Notes under the pieces: model-generated
The model's input: the letters and a program-made list of their open reading frames with translations, nothing else
The model's database searches: none
What the model was told of the DNA's origin: nothing
Program-made: the position numbers and the translations under genes
In this document: piece by piece, positions 25,879-35,492 of the stretch
Position numbering within the stretch: position 1 is the first letter of the stretch
Layout: every line of letters begins with the position of its first letter
Assembly (NCBI RefSeq): GCF_902506105.1
Contig: NZ_LR733303.1
Coordinates: forward strand, 310,001-374,000
DNA length: 64,000 bases
From: Aeromicrobium sp. 9AM
GTDB taxonomy: Bacteria; Actinomycetota; Actinomycetes; Propionibacteriales; Nocardioidaceae
Reading direction: 5' to 3'

Positions 25879-26676
25879 ATGGCGTACATCGATGAATCCG
25901 TAAGACCGGGCGAACCTCTGTCTGGATTCGACCTGAGTGGCCTGCGAGCTGTCGTGACCGGGGCCGGCCGTGGAATCGGACGAAGCGCAGCCTCAGCGTT
26001 GGCGACGGCCGGTGCGGAGGTCGTCGCCGTAGATATCGACGGTGACACTTTGTTGGATTCAGTCGCTCGCATGCGAGCCGAAGGAAACAAGGTCATCGCC
26101 CAAGCCGCGGATCTTCGCCACGCCCAAGAAGTTCAAGCTCTTCGGTCTCTTGTCGACGAGCTTGGCGGCGTAAGCATCTTGATCAACGCGGCGGGGGTCA
26201 TTCGTCGAGCTTCCTCACTGGACGCCGGACTTCAGCACCTGGACGAGGTTTGGAGCGTCAACGTCCGAGGCCTTTACGCCGTTACCCAAGAGCTCCTGCC
26301 AGCCCTTGTCCAAAGTGGGGCCGGCTCCATCATCAACGTCGGATCGCTTGGCTCAGTGCTGGGACTTAAGGACCGGGCCGCATACGCCGCGACCAAGGGA
26401 GCGGTCCGCCAATACACCCAAAGCCTGGCGGTCGATCTGGGCCCTGCCCACGTGCGGGCGAACACCATCGCACCGGGTTATATCGCAACTGAGATGAATC
26501 GTGACTGGCTCGCCAACGATCCTGCGCAGCGCGAAAGGCTGCTCGAGCGAGTCCCTTTGGGGCGATTGGGATCGCCTGATGACCTCGCCGGCACTTTCGT
26601 CTACCTCGCTTCACCTGCATCCGCCTACGTCACCGGCCAAACCATCATCGTTGACGGTGGCTGGACAGCCTCTTAA
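25879..26676 (+). CDS. Short-chain dehydrogenase/reductase
   Basis: A 265-residue classical SDR. Cofactor motif TGAGRGIG lies near residue 27, an acidic residue after the second strand (VVAVDIDG) favours NAD(H), and NAAG is near residue 104. The catalytic set is Ser in NVGSLGS, then YAATKG (Tyr/Lys), and VDGGWTA lies at the C-terminus. It is preceded by GAGAGAGGGGG. It heads an operon with the DapA-like gene 28 bases downstream, so it probably oxidises or reduces a hydroxyl/keto group on an intermediate shared with that enzyme. Substrate unknown. Confidence 0.9.
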   Translation: MAYIDESVRPGEPLSGFDLSGLRAVVTGAGRGIGRSAASALATAGAEVVAVDIDGDTLLDSVARMRAEGNKVIAQAADLRHAQEVQALRSLVDELGGVSILINAAGVIRRASSLDAGLQHLDEVWSVNVRGLYAVTQELLPALVQSGAGSIINVGSLGSVLGLKDRAAYAATKGAVRQYTQSLAVDLGPAHVRANTIAPGYIATEMNRDWLANDPAQRERLLERVPLGRLGSPDDLAGTFVYLASPASAYVTGQTIIVDGGWTAS

Positions 26677-26704
26677 TCACTCGACAGATTTCGGAAGGAT
26701 TTCG

Positions 26705-27640
26705 ATGACACGATCACCAGATGGCATCACCCGATTCGCTGGGGTGAACGCCTCGATGGCACTCCCGATGACAGCGAACTTCTCCCCCGACTACTCGGCG
26801 CTGAGACGTTACGCGTCTTGGCTAAAAGGCCAGGGCATCATCGGTGTCACGGTAAATGCCGACACGGGAGAAGGAGCCCACCTCACCGTGGACGAGCGGC
26901 TGAAAGTGGTCGCGGCAGTCCGTGAAGAAGTCGGCCATGATTTCCACGTTGCCTCGGGCCTAATCGCTGCTCAAACAGAACAGGCAGTCGAGCTCGCCCG
27001 GCAGCTGAAGGACGCGGGCGCCGACTCGCTGCTCGTGTTCTCCATACCAGCATTCAGCGGGACGCCTTTGCCCCCCGCTCTGGTGTACGACTACTTTCAG
27101 AGGCTTTCAGACGCAGGTGTCGACCTGATCGGATTCAACCTCACGCCAAGTTTGGGCGGAGTGGTATTCGCTCCTGAAGTTATAGATCGACTTGCCTCTG
27201 TTCCAAATCTCGTCGGATTGAAGGAGGCTTCGTTCGATGCGGCGGACTACGTTCGGTCACGGGACGCTCTCCGCGGCGCAACCAGCGGAGTGGCCTTCCT
27301 TTCTGGCTGCGACAACTTTATGTATGAGTCGTTCGTACTTGGGGCCAACGGAGCGCTTCTGGGATACGCCGGTCTCGCCGCGTCGTTGACCGTGGAAGTG
27401 TTCTCCGCTGTCCAGGGACAGGACTTTCAGCGGGCCGAAACATTGAACCGTGAGCGCATGCAACCGCTCGCGGAGGTGCTGTTCGGCCAGCCGGTGCGCA
27501 ACTCAAGGGCCCGTATCAAGCATGGTTTGAAACTGCTCGGTGTGATTGATGAGACGGCGGTCCGGCCACCCCTCCTCCCGCTCGACGACACGGAGAAGCA
27601 AGCGCTCGACAATGCCATGAAGGTCGCGGGGCTGCTTTAG
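26705..27640 (+). CDS. DapA/N-acetylneuraminate lyase-family aldolase or dehydratase
   Basis: A 311-residue class I aldolase-fold protein. The Schiff-base lysine is Lys173 in GLKEAS, and NADTGEGAHLT replaces the usual GTTGE-type loop. The catalytic tyrosine position of DapA and its relatives (YNxP) reads FNLTP, so Phe144 stands where Tyr is expected; this argues against ordinary dihydrodipicolinate synthase activity. ATG 26705 follows GGAAGG; a longer frame opens at 26501 inside the SDR gene. Catabolic members of this family act on 2-keto-3-deoxy acids or hydroxyproline-derived intermediates. The exact role here is open. Confidence 0.85.
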   Translation: MTRSPDGITRFAGVNASMALPMTANFSPDYSALRRYASWLKGQGIIGVTVNADTGEGAHLTVDERLKVVAAVREEVGHDFHVASGLIAAQTEQAVELARQLKDAGADSLLVFSIPAFSGTPLPPALVYDYFQRLSDAGVDLIGFNLTPSLGGVVFAPEVIDRLASVPNLVGLKEASFDAADYVRSRDALRGATSGVAFLSGCDNFMYESFVLGANGALLGYAGLAASLTVEVFSAVQGQDFQRAETLNRERMQPLAEVLFGQPVRNSRARIKHGLKLLGVIDETAVRPPLLPLDDTEKQALDNAMKVAGLL

Positions 27641-27758
27641 CCGTACTAGGCAGCAGAACACATATCGCTCGGCCTGCGCGGACGTGTATGTTGCCTAGGC
27701 AAACGAGTGTCTGTGTGAGAGGGCACGAGATGCCGAGGCTTTCAGGAGGAATGCAATC

Positions 27759-28547
27759 GTGGCAAACACGGTCAACGGGCGCGAGGTACGGCCGGTACAG
27801 GCCCTCGTTCACGCACTGGAAGTGCTCGAAGCGCTCGGAGAGCATCGTGAACTCGGGGTCAGCGAACTCAGTCGCGAAATTGGTTTGAGCAAGACGGCCG
27901 TCTACAACATTTTGGGGACGTTCGAAAGCCTCAGATTCGTTCGACGGGATCCTTCATCGTCTCGCTACAAGCTCGGATGGCGGCTGAACGAGCTTGGCGC
28001 TCTCGTTCTGAGTGGTAACGACCTGGACCCTGTTGTGACAAGGCCTCTACTCCAGAAACTCGCGATCGAAACCGGAGAGTCCGTGTTGCTGTCTGTGTTG
28101 GACCGCGAGGGCGTCACCTATATCGATCGGGTCGAGAGCCACCGGCCGATTCGAATGGTGGCCGCCCCAGGACGGCAGTCACCTCTGCACGCAACCGCCT
28201 CTGGAAAAGTCCTGTTGGCGTACCAACCCGCTGAGGTGATCGATTCAGTTCTGGACGGGACTTTGACACGGTTTACCGATAGCACGATCACGGACCCAGC
28301 GAAGCTGCGAAAGCAACTAGCGGAAATCGCCGCGAACGAATTTGCATCGGTCGTGAGAGAGAACGAGCCGGACCTGTCCAGCGTTGCAGTGCCAATTCGG
28401 GACTACTCCAACGAGGTGATCGCGGCGCTGGCGATTGCAGCCCCAGCTGACCGACTTGATTCCGATTCCGCGCGAGAGGGTGTACTGAGTTCGCTGCGAG
28501 ACACAGCGCAAGAGATTGAGTCGCACCTAGGTGTTAACCACTCGTAG
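27759..28547 (+). CDS. IclR-family transcriptional regulator
   Basis: A 262-residue IclR protein. The winged HTH (residues about 12-72) contains LGVSELSREIGLSKTAVYNI, and the effector-binding domain shows the family's SPLHATASGKVLLAY segment and the C-terminal SSVAVPIRDYSNEVIAAL. GTG start with an excellent AGGAGGA at 27743-27749. It is followed by a clear terminator at 28569. It probably controls the SDR/DapA-like genes and the divergent APC permease through the inverted repeats near 25690. Confidence 0.92.
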   Translation: MANTVNGREVRPVQALVHALEVLEALGEHRELGVSELSREIGLSKTAVYNILGTFESLRFVRRDPSSSRYKLGWRLNELGALVLSGNDLDPVVTRPLLQKLAIETGESVLLSVLDREGVTYIDRVESHRPIRMVAAPGRQSPLHATASGKVLLAYQPAEVIDSVLDGTLTRFTDSTITDPAKLRKQLAEIAANEFASVVRENEPDLSSVAVPIRDYSNEVIAALAIAAPADRLDSDSAREGVLSSLRDTAQEIESHLGVNHS

Positions 28548-28568
28548 GTACCGAATTCGCTGAACCGG

Positions 28569-28600
28569 AGGCGCCGCGAACCGTAAAGTGCGGCGCCTTT
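28569..28600 (+). terminator. Rho-independent-type terminator after iclR
   Basis: AGGCGCCGC (28569-28577) pairs perfectly with GCGGCGCCT (28590-28598), followed by TTT. It lies 22 bases behind the iclR stop codon and separates this operon from the convergent Lrp gene. Confidence 0.75.
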
Positions 28601-28778
28601 GCGTTGACGAATCCCAATGGAAGCCCTCGATCGACACGAAGGCCCCGAGATCATCAGCCAGTCGGTAGCAATCAGTAAAAGAGAATAGGAGTTAGCAGGA
28701 GGCGGGTGGGGTGAAGGGACCGACAGCTAGTAGGTGTGCTGGTTGCTGGCCTATCGCGAGGGCTCGCCGATAGTTGAT

Positions 28779-29315
28779 CTACTTCGCACGCATGTAGGCG
28801 GGGACAACCTCCATGTGGACCCACGAGCCTGTTTCATTCATGTGCTCAAGCCCATTGAGATGCTCGAACACGAGATTTGTCTGGGTCGACGCGACGGCAT
28901 CATCCATGCTGAGTTCCTCCGCAATGAACCGACGCAGTTGATGTGAAGAGGTGCAGGCAACGTGGACGAGAAAGTCCTCGCTGCCGCCCACCTGAAAGAC
29001 GTCGAGAACGTTCGGCAGTCTTATGACACGTCGAGCGTAAGTGCTTACTTCTTTGCGCGCTTGAGCCTTGAGGCGGACAGCAACCATCGCCTGAAGGGGT
29101 AGACCCAGCAATCCCCAGTCGGGGTGCGCGTGATGCGATCTGAGCACCCCGCGCTTGTGCAAATTCCGTATACGCGTGAGACACGTCGACTGCGCAATCC
29201 CGAGGACCTCCGACAAATACTTGTTGGTGACTCGGGAATTTCTTGCGAGCTCCCAAACGATCCGCTCGTCAAACGCATCAAGAGGCTCAGCCAAGGGCTG
29301 CTCCGAACCGGTCAC
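28779..29315 (-). CDS. Lrp/AsnC-family transcriptional regulator
   Basis: A protein of about 178 residues from GTG 29315 (AGAGG eight bases upstream); the open frame continues to 29429, but that extra N-terminus is not typical. The HTH region reads LDAFDERIVWELARNSRV, then LSEVLGIAQSTCLTRIRNL. The RAM ligand-binding domain follows, with FQVGGSEDFLVHVACTS. It is divergent from the CaiB/MaoC/GMC/ALDH/kinase operon at 29511, which it is likely to regulate, perhaps in response to an amino acid-like inducer. Confidence 0.8.
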   Translation of the reverse strand: MTGSEQPLAEPLDAFDERIVWELARNSRVTNKYLSEVLGIAQSTCLTRIRNLHKRGVLRSHHAHPDWGLLGLPLQAMVAVRLKAQARKEVSTYARRVIRLPNVLDVFQVGGSEDFLVHVACTSSHQLRRFIAEELSMDDAVASTQTNLVFEHLNGLEHMNETGSWVHMEVVPAYMRAK

Positions 29316-29510
29316 TCTAATCACCTCTCGAAGGTTATTTCGTTCGCGAATGCCAAGCCCGGCTGTGGCAGTGGAATCTTCTGGAGCTACCGCCGCCTCG
29401 GCGAATTCAATTCTGTGATCCCCTCTCAACCCGTTGACATGGAGCGGACCACAAGATTACGTTTTCTGTCAAGAACGCATGTTACGTCACAGAGAACGCC
29501 GAGGAGCATA

Positions 29511-30764
29511 ATGTCTACCCCCTCCGTAGAAAACGCAGCAGGCGATGCCCCCACGATTTCCAGCGGGTCTGGGCCCGGCCTAGGGCTGCTAAGCGGTGTG
29601 AAGGTTGTGGCATTTACAACGTTCCTGGTGGGCCCCGCCGCCGCGCAGTATCTCGCCGACATGGGGGCGGATGTCGTCAAGATCGAAGAGCCGCGGCACG
29701 GCCCGCATGAGCGGCGCTGGAGTGGAGCGAACCACTTCTTGAACGGCGAAAGCATCCTCTACCTGATGAGTACGCGAAACACGCGCTCCATCGGACTTGA
29801 CCTGAAGTCAGAGGCCGGGAGGAAAGTCGCCAGGCGCATGTGCGACGAGGCAGATGTCGTCGTCTCCAACTTTCGTCCCGGAGTGATGGATCGCCTCGGT
29901 TTGGGCTTTGATGACCTGCGGCAATCAAACCCGGGGCTGGTCTATGCGTCCGCCTCCGGGTACGGTGCCCGCTCTCCTCATAGACACTTGCCGGGGCAGG
30001 ACCTTCTCGTCCAATCCATTTCGGGAATCGCCTCCGTGACTGGCTCAGAAGGGCCCCCGGTGGCATCGGGTGCTGTCGTAGCGGATCAGCACGCAGCAAC
30101 ACTGCTCGCACTAGGTATTGCCGGCGCTCTGGTCGAGAAGGCGCGAACGGGACTGGGTCAAGAGGTCGAAGTGACAATGCTGCAAGCATCACTTGATCTG
30201 CAGGCCGAGGTATACGCCTACCACCTCAATGGTGCCGACCTCAGAAGGCCACGAAATGGCCTAGCGACGACATACCACGAGGCGCCGTACGGGTACTACA
30301 AAGTGACGGATGGATATGTTGCTCTATCGATCAACCCGATCGCGAAAATCAGCGCCGCACTCGGGGCCCCGACAGAGCTCGAGCCGTACCTAAACCCGGA
30401 CTTGGCATTCTCCGCTCGCGAAGACATCTATGACGCGCTCGAGCCCCTGCTAACCAGCTTCAAAAAGGACGAGTTGGTCAAGTTGTTCCGCGAACACGAC
30501 ATCTGGTGCGCGCCCGTGAAAACGTACGAGGACTTGGACACAGACGAAGTCATTGCCAGCCTCAACGCAATCGAAGAGTTCGAACACCCCGTCGCGGGAA
30601 CTGTCCGGGTCGTGGGACACCCGATCAAGTACAGCTCGGGCACAGCCGCCGTGCACCAGGTTCCACCCGCGCTCGGTGAGCACACTCACGAGATTCTCGC
30701 AGAACTTGGCTACGACCACGCCACGATCGATTCGCTCAGCCAGGAAGGAACCATCCGCGCATGA
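29511..30764 (+). CDS. CaiB/BaiF-family CoA-transferase
   Basis: A 417-residue class III CoA-transferase. The N-terminal family pattern FLVGPAAAQYLADMGADVVKIE is present in the sequence, cited here in abbreviated form: GPAAAQYLADMGADVVKIE. The catalytic aspartate is Asp164 in PGQDLLVQSISG. Conserved SNFRPGVMDRLGLG and the C-terminal WCAPVKTYEDL also fit. GAGGAG lies five bases before ATG 29511. It overlaps the MaoC hydratase gene by ATGA, suggesting that a carboxylic acid is first activated to its CoA thioester and then hydrated or dehydrated. Confidence 0.92.
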   Translation: MSTPSVENAAGDAPTISSGSGPGLGLLSGVKVVAFTTFLVGPAAAQYLADMGADVVKIEEPRHGPHERRWSGANHFLNGESILYLMSTRNTRSIGLDLKSEAGRKVARRMCDEADVVVSNFRPGVMDRLGLGFDDLRQSNPGLVYASASGYGARSPHRHLPGQDLLVQSISGIASVTGSEGPPVASGAVVADQHAATLLALGIAGALVEKARTGLGQEVEVTMLQASLDLQAEVYAYHLNGADLRRPRNGLATTYHEAPYGYYKVTDGYVALSINPIAKISAALGAPTELEPYLNPDLAFSAREDIYDALEPLLTSFKKDELVKLFREHDIWCAPVKTYEDLDTDEVIASLNAIEEFEHPVAGTVRVVGHPIKYSSGTAAVHQVPPALGEHTHEILAELGYDHATIDSLSQEGTIRA

Positions 30765-31261
30765 ACGCCCAGCTCGACCCCACAAAGAGGGAACCGTTCT
30801 ACTTTGAGGATTACGCCGCCGGCCAGAAGTTCGTGAGCCGCGGACGAACGGTGACTGACGCCGACATCCGGCTCCATGTCGGATCTACCGGAGCCGATCA
30901 CCCTAACCACACGGACGACGACTACAGCAGCAAGCATCCCGTGCTGAAGGGCGTCTGCGCACACGGGCTCCTTGTACTGGGCATAGTCGACGGATTCATC
31001 ACAGATGAGTTGCCAAAGTTCATGGGCCCGTCGATGAACTACGGACACGAGAAGGTGCGTTACATCGCGCCGGTGTACACCGGCGACACCATCCACGCAG
31101 AAATCGAGATCACGGACTGCCGGGACAAGGATGACCAATGGGGACTGCTGGAACTCGCGGTCAATGCAGTCAATCAGAACGGCGTGACTGTGTTGTTTGA
31201 CCAGCACATTCTCATCGTTCAGAAACGCGCCGCCGCCGGCAGCGGACCTAGTCAGGGTTAG
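30761..31261 (+). CDS. MaoC-type hotdog-fold acyl-CoA hydratase/dehydratase
   Basis: A 166-residue MaoC-like hydratase. The catalytic dyad of R-specific hydratases is visible as Asp46 and His50 in [26 protein letters not shown] follows, as expected for the central helix. ATG overlaps the CoA-transferase stop, so the two probably act on the same acid. CaiB/MaoC pairs occur in itaconate, mesaconate and related C4-C5 pathways, but no citramalyl-CoA-type lyase is present here, so I do not name the substrate. Confidence 0.88.
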   Translation: MNAQLDPTKREPFYFEDYAAGQKFVSRGRTVTDADIRLHVGSTGADHPNHTDDDYSSKHPVLKGVCAHGLLVLGIVDGFITDELPKFMGPSMNYGHEKVRYIAPVYTGDTIHAEIEITDCRDKDDQWGLLELAVNAVNQNGVTVLFDQHILIVQKRAAAGSGPSQG

Positions 31262-31272
31262 GGGCATTTCGC

Positions 31273-32964
31273 ATGCCGAAAAGCACATCGAACACAGACG
31301 GACGCGGTATGAAACACGACTATGACTTCGTGATCGTTGGGGGAGGGTCCGCCGGATGCGTGCTGGCCAATCGCCTGTCGGAAGATCCCTCGACCAGAGT
31401 CCTAGTTCTCGAAGCCGGACGCTCGGACTACCCGTGGGACCTCTACATCCATATGCCTGGTGCGTTTCAGTTCACCATTGGGAAACGGTTCTACGACTGG
31501 CAGTACGAATCCGATCCCGAACCGCATATGTTCGGGCGCCGCATCGCGCACGCCCGCGGGAAGGTCCTGGGCGGGTCCAGTTCAATCAACGCCATGAACT
31601 TCCAGCGGGGCAACCCGATGGACTACCAACGTTGGGGCCACGAGAAGGGGATGGAGAACTGGGACTACGCCCACTGCCTCCCCTACTTCAAGCGAATGGA
31701 GCAAGCAATCGCTGGCGAAGACGAGTGGCGTGGCGGCGACGGCCCGCTCAAGGTAGAGCGTGGTCCAGCAAAGAATCCCCTCTTCGATGCCGTTTTCGAA
31801 GCGGCTCAACAAGCCGGGTATTCGTTGACCGACGATGTCAACGGCTACAAGCAGGAGGGTTTCTCAACGTTCGATCGAAACATCCACAATGGACGGCGCC
31901 TGAGTGCCGCTCGCGCATATCTCCACCCAGTCAGATCGCGCCCGAACCTGGACATCCGGACGAACGCTTTTGTCTCCGGAATCATCATGAACGGCAAGCG
32001 CGCGGTGGGGGTCAACTATCGCCGGTTCGGACGGAACAAGTCCGTACGCGCGGCGGAGGTAATCCTGTGCGGTGGCGCCATCAACTCGCCGCAACTTCTC
32101 CAGCTCTCCGGGATCGGCGACGCGGAGCATCTCAAATCCGTGGGCGTCGAGCCGATCCATCACCTTCCAGGTGTTGGAGAGAACCTCCAGGATCATCTCG
32201 AAACATACGTCCAGTACGCGTGCAAACAGCCTGTGTCCCTAGCGCCCGCGCTCAAGTGGAGAAATCGCCCGTGGATCGGCCTCAAATGGCTCTTCACCCA
32301 CAAGGGTCCTGCGGCGACGAACCACTTCGAGGCAGGAGGATTTGTGCGAGGGGACGATCAGGTCGAATACCCCAACCTCATGTTCCACATGCTGCCACTG
32401 GCGATCCGCGTGGACGGCACTGCACAGCCGGGCCACGGATACCAGGGGCACATCGGTCCCATGTTCTCTGACGCTCGAGGAAGTCTAAAGATCAAGTCCC
32501 CCGACCCTCGTGAGCATCCCTCCATGGTGTTCAACTACCTCTCAACTGACCAAGATCGTCGAGAGTGGGTGGACGCCATCCGGGTTGCCCGGAAAATTCT
32601 TACCCAGCCAGCGTTCGAGGAGTTCAACGGCGGCGAGCTTTCGCCGGGCGTCGAGGTTCAGACGGATGAACAGATCCTGGATTTTGTTCGCAGAGAAGCG
32701 GAGACGGGTCTGCATCCGTCATGCACCGCGAAGTTGGGCATTGACGAGATGTCCGTCCTCGATCCCGCGAGTTTCCGCGTGTGGGGCATCGAAGGGCTGC
32801 GGGTTGTGGACGCCTCGGCGATGCCGCTCATCACTAACGGCAACATCTACGCACCGGTGATGATGATCGCTGAACGCGCAGCCGATCTGATCCTCGGCAA
32901 CGAGCCTCTCGCTCCACTCGATACGCCGTTCTACAAGCACGTTCAGCAGTCACCGGCCTCATGA
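31273..32964 (+). CDS. GMC-family FAD-dependent alcohol dehydrogenase, choline dehydrogenase-like
   Basis: A 563-residue GMC oxidoreductase close to BetA in overall sequence. The FAD-binding GGGSAG is at residues 23-28, [13 protein letters not shown] near residue 98, and [20 protein letters not shown] strongly resembles BetA. The catalytic His lies in [10 protein letters not shown] (BetA has HPCGTCKMG), and [17 protein letters not shown] ends the domain. ATG 31309 is an alternative start. With the aldehyde dehydrogenase next door, it would oxidise a primary alcohol to the acid in two steps. Choline to betaine is possible, but the glycerate kinase and CoA genes point to another alcohol. Confidence 0.88.
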   Translation: MPKSTSNTDGRGMKHDYDFVIVGGGSAGCVLANRLSEDPSTRVLVLEAGRSDYPWDLYIHMPGAFQFTIGKRFYDWQYESDPEPHMFGRRIAHARGKVLGGSSSINAMNFQRGNPMDYQRWGHEKGMENWDYAHCLPYFKRMEQAIAGEDEWRGGDGPLKVERGPAKNPLFDAVFEAAQQAGYSLTDDVNGYKQEGFSTFDRNIHNGRRLSAARAYLHPVRSRPNLDIRTNAFVSGIIMNGKRAVGVNYRRFGRNKSVRAAEVILCGGAINSPQLLQLSGIGDAEHLKSVGVEPIHHLPGVGENLQDHLETYVQYACKQPVSLAPALKWRNRPWIGLKWLFTHKGPAATNHFEAGGFVRGDDQVEYPNLMFHMLPLAIRVDGTAQPGHGYQGHIGPMFSDARGSLKIKSPDPREHPSMVFNYLSTDQDRREWVDAIRVARKILTQPAFEEFNGGELSPGVEVQTDEQILDFVRREAETGLHPSCTAKLGIDEMSVLDPASFRVWGIEGLRVVDASAMPLITNGNIYAPVMMIAERAADLILGNEPLAPLDTPFYKHVQQSPAS

Positions 32965-32992
32965 CAGGCTCGCACGCAAACGGAGAAGACAG

Positions 32993-34465
32993 ATGACAGG
33001 CAACGAAGACGCCCGCACATACGGCCACTGGATCGACGGTGCCGATTACAACGGGTCGGGCCTGATTCCGCGCGCGAATCCGGCGACGACCATTCATGTC
33101 GCAAACTTTGCGGACGGCACGGCTGCTGATGTGGCTGAGGCTGTCGCCGCCGCGAAGAGAGCCTTTGACAGCGGCTCGTGGTCCCGTTTAAGCGGCGCCG
33201 AGCGGTCCCGGGTCCTCCTGAGGCTGGTCGACTGGATTCGCGAGAACAGGGAGTTTCTCGCGAAGATTGATGCTCAGGAGGTCGGCAAACCTCTGGCTCT
33301 TGCGCGAGGAGACGTGGACGGCGCGATCGCCCATTTTGAGTACGCCGCTGCCTTGGCTCACGAAGTACATGGCGACGCCTATACCAACATGGGTGAGGCA
33401 TACCTCGGTCTCATCACGCGAGAGCCAGTTGGTGTCGTGGGACTAATCGCGCCGTGGAACTTTCCCGCGTTGAGCTACGCCGAGAAGGTTGCTTACGCAC
33501 TAGCAGCCGGATGCACTGCGGTGATCAAGCCATCCGAATTCACCTCGGGCTCGACTATCGAGATCTCTCGTGCAGCGACGATGGCGGGTCTTCCCGACGG
33601 TGTCATCAACGTTGTCACCGGTTATGGACACGTCGTGGGTCAAGCCATCGTGGAGCACCCAGACGTGAACTTTGTGTCCTTCACGGGGTCGACGGTCACC
33701 GGTCGGAAGATCGCAGAGACCGCCGCTTCGCGTCTTAAGAAGGTTGCCCTGGAGCTTGGTGGCAAGGGCGCGAATATCGTGTTTGCCGATGCCAACCTGG
33801 ACGACGCAGTCGATGGCGCGCTTTTTGCAGCGTTCTTCAACTCGGGTGAGTGCTGTGTGGCCGGTTCCCGCCTACTCGTTCAAGACGAGATCGCTGACGA
33901 ATTCCTCGCAAGGCTGGCTGCCGCAACGGAACGGATGACCGTGGGGTTCGAAGAACACGCGGACGTAGGCGCGATGATTCATGAGCAGCACGCGGAGCGT
34001 GTCGTGGACTTCATCGATGAAGCCGTCCAGGCAGGTGGCAAGGTCCTCGCCGGCGGTCGGCGCGTAACACCCTTATCAGGGCCGGGCGCATTCGTCGAAC
34101 CGACGGTCGTCGATAACGTCACACCCGACATGCGGATCTTCCGCGACGAAATTTTCGGACCAGTACTGACGGCTACTCGCTTCACTGATGCCGATGAAGC
34201 CCTTCGGCTGGCCAACGACACGGTATACGGTCTCGGGAACTCAGTCTGGACGAAAGACCTCGACAAGGCCATGCGGTTCCAGCGCGAGCTTCGCTCCGGG
34301 ACAGTCTGGATCAATACGACCATCGACGGTGGTGCGCAGATGACGTTCGGCGGTACGAAGGAATCGGGATATGGTCGTGAAGTTGGAAGGGCCGGCTTGG
34401 AGGAGTTCACAGAACTCAAGAGTTGCGTAATCCGTACCGGTGAACGCGCCCCTTCATTCGGTTGA
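32993..34465 (+). CDS. Aldehyde dehydrogenase, betaine-aldehyde dehydrogenase-like
   Basis: A 490-residue NAD(P)-dependent aldehyde dehydrogenase, complete. The active-site Glu is Glu254 in ALELGGKGANIV and the nucleophile Cys288 in NSGECCVAGSR. The oxyanion Asn lies in PWNFP, and DEIFGPVL and MTFGGTKESGYGRE are present near the C-terminus. It lies 28 bases behind the GMC dehydrogenase gene, matching the betA/betB arrangement. The substrate is presumably the aldehyde made by the GMC enzyme. The downstream glycerate kinase frame begins within its last codons or just after it. Confidence 0.92.
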   Translation: MTGNEDARTYGHWIDGADYNGSGLIPRANPATTIHVANFADGTAADVAEAVAAAKRAFDSGSWSRLSGAERSRVLLRLVDWIRENREFLAKIDAQEVGKPLALARGDVDGAIAHFEYAAALAHEVHGDAYTNMGEAYLGLITREPVGVVGLIAPWNFPALSYAEKVAYALAAGCTAVIKPSEFTSGSTIEISRAATMAGLPDGVINVVTGYGHVVGQAIVEHPDVNFVSFTGSTVTGRKIAETAASRLKKVALELGGKGANIVFADANLDDAVDGALFAAFFNSGECCVAGSRLLVQDEIADEFLARLAAATERMTVGFEEHADVGAMIHEQHAERVVDFIDEAVQAGGKVLAGGRRVTPLSGPGAFVEPTVVDNVTPDMRIFRDEIFGPVLTATRFTDADEALRLANDTVYGLGNSVWTKDLDKAMRFQRELRSGTVWINTTIDGGAQMTFGGTKESGYGREVGRAGLEEFTELKSCVIRTGERAPSFG

Positions 34466-34499
34466 TCGGGTGGCTAACACAGTCCCTCCGCCTGACAAC

Positions 34500-35492
34500 A
34501 TGACTCAGGGCACCACCATCCTCGTCGCACCAGATTCATTCAAAGGGACGTTCTCGGCGATGGAAGTCGCCGAGGCAATCGGACGCGGCATTGGCATGGA
34601 CGTCGTCGACTTGTGTCCACTGGCAGACGGCGGGGAAGGCACCGTCGAAACGATGGTCGCTGCCACTCGCGGACGAATTGAAGAGGTTCAAGTTCACGAT
34701 CCGATCGGACGAACGTGTCTCGGAAAGATCGGATGGCTGGATCATCGCACCGCCGTCATCGAGTCCGCCTCCGCCAGTGGATTGACCCTAGTCGACGTCG
34801 ACGAGCGGGATCCGCTCGCGGCCTCGACCTACGGGACTGGCGAATTGATTGTCGCCGCACGTCTAGCAGGAGCACGCAGGATCCTGCTTGGCGTCGGCGG
34901 AACGGCCACGACTGACGGCGGTCTCAATGCGATTCGCGCCATCGAACTCGCAGGAGGACTAGGGGGTAGTCGACTTGAAATCCTATGTGACGTCCGAACG
35001 CCGTTCGAGGAGGCCGCCAAAATCTACTCTGCCCAAAAGGGTGCCTCCCCCTCCGACATCAGGCACCTGACCAAGCGTCTCCGCCAACTTGCGCTGAAGC
35101 TCCCGCGCAACCCGACTGGGATTCCAGGATCAGGTGCTGGGGGCGGATTGGCAGGGGGCCTCTGGAGTCAGTATGACGCGCGATTGGTGGCAGGAGCCCA
35201 AACGATCCTTGACTCTGTGAACTTCAACAGCCGCCTGGAGTCCGCGGTTGCAGTGGTGACGGGCGAGGGCTGTTTCGATGCTCAGACTCTCGAAGGCAAA
35301 CTTGTCGCGGAAGTGGTATCACGCGCTGCGGCCGCAGGAGTGCCTGTCCACATCGTCGCGGGATCCATCGACGCGACCGCTGGGCAGATAGCCCAGATTC
35401 GGCCGGCATCGATTCGGACCGCGAGCACGCCGGAGCTGATTCGACGCGCCGGAAGCGAGATACGGCGGTTCGTGCCGACGTCTCTCGGATGA
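34500..35492 (+). CDS. Glycerate kinase (GarK/GlxK family)
   Basis: About 330 residues from ATG 34500. The family N-terminus ILVAPDSFKGTFSA begins six residues later. Other landmarks are PLADGGEGT, the glycine-rich LLGVGGTATTDGG, GSGAGGGLAGGL and VVTGEGCFDAQT. It phosphorylates glycerate, normally to 2-phosphoglycerate, linking a C3 product to central metabolism. The frame also has GTG codons at 34440 (overlapping the upstream gene) and 34470. Last recognised gene of the accessory region. Confidence 0.9.
   Translation: MTQGTTILVAPDSFKGTFSAMEVAEAIGRGIGMDVVDLCPLADGGEGTVETMVAATRGRIEEVQVHDPIGRTCLGKIGWLDHRTAVIESASASGLTLVDVDERDPLAASTYGTGELIVAARLAGARRILLGVGGTATTDGGLNAIRAIELAGGLGGSRLEILCDVRTPFEEAAKIYSAQKGASPSDIRHLTKRLRQLALKLPRNPTGIPGSGAGGGLAGGLWSQYDARLVAGAQTILDSVNFNSRLESAVAVVTGEGCFDAQTLEGKLVAEVVSRAAAAGVPVHIVAGSIDATAGQIAQIRPASIRTASTPELIRRAGSEIRRFVPTSLG

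Noticed and set aside
28751-28773. CTATCG/CGATAG inverted repeat beyond the lrp stop as a terminator
   Set aside because: The stem contains an unpaired base on each side and no U-tract; too weak to annotate.
31273-34465. Assigning the GMC/ALDH pair as betA/betB for osmoprotectant synthesis
   Set aside because: Sequence similarity is good, but the neighbours (glycerate kinase, CoA-transferase, MaoC) and regulators indicate catabolism; I kept the family names only.
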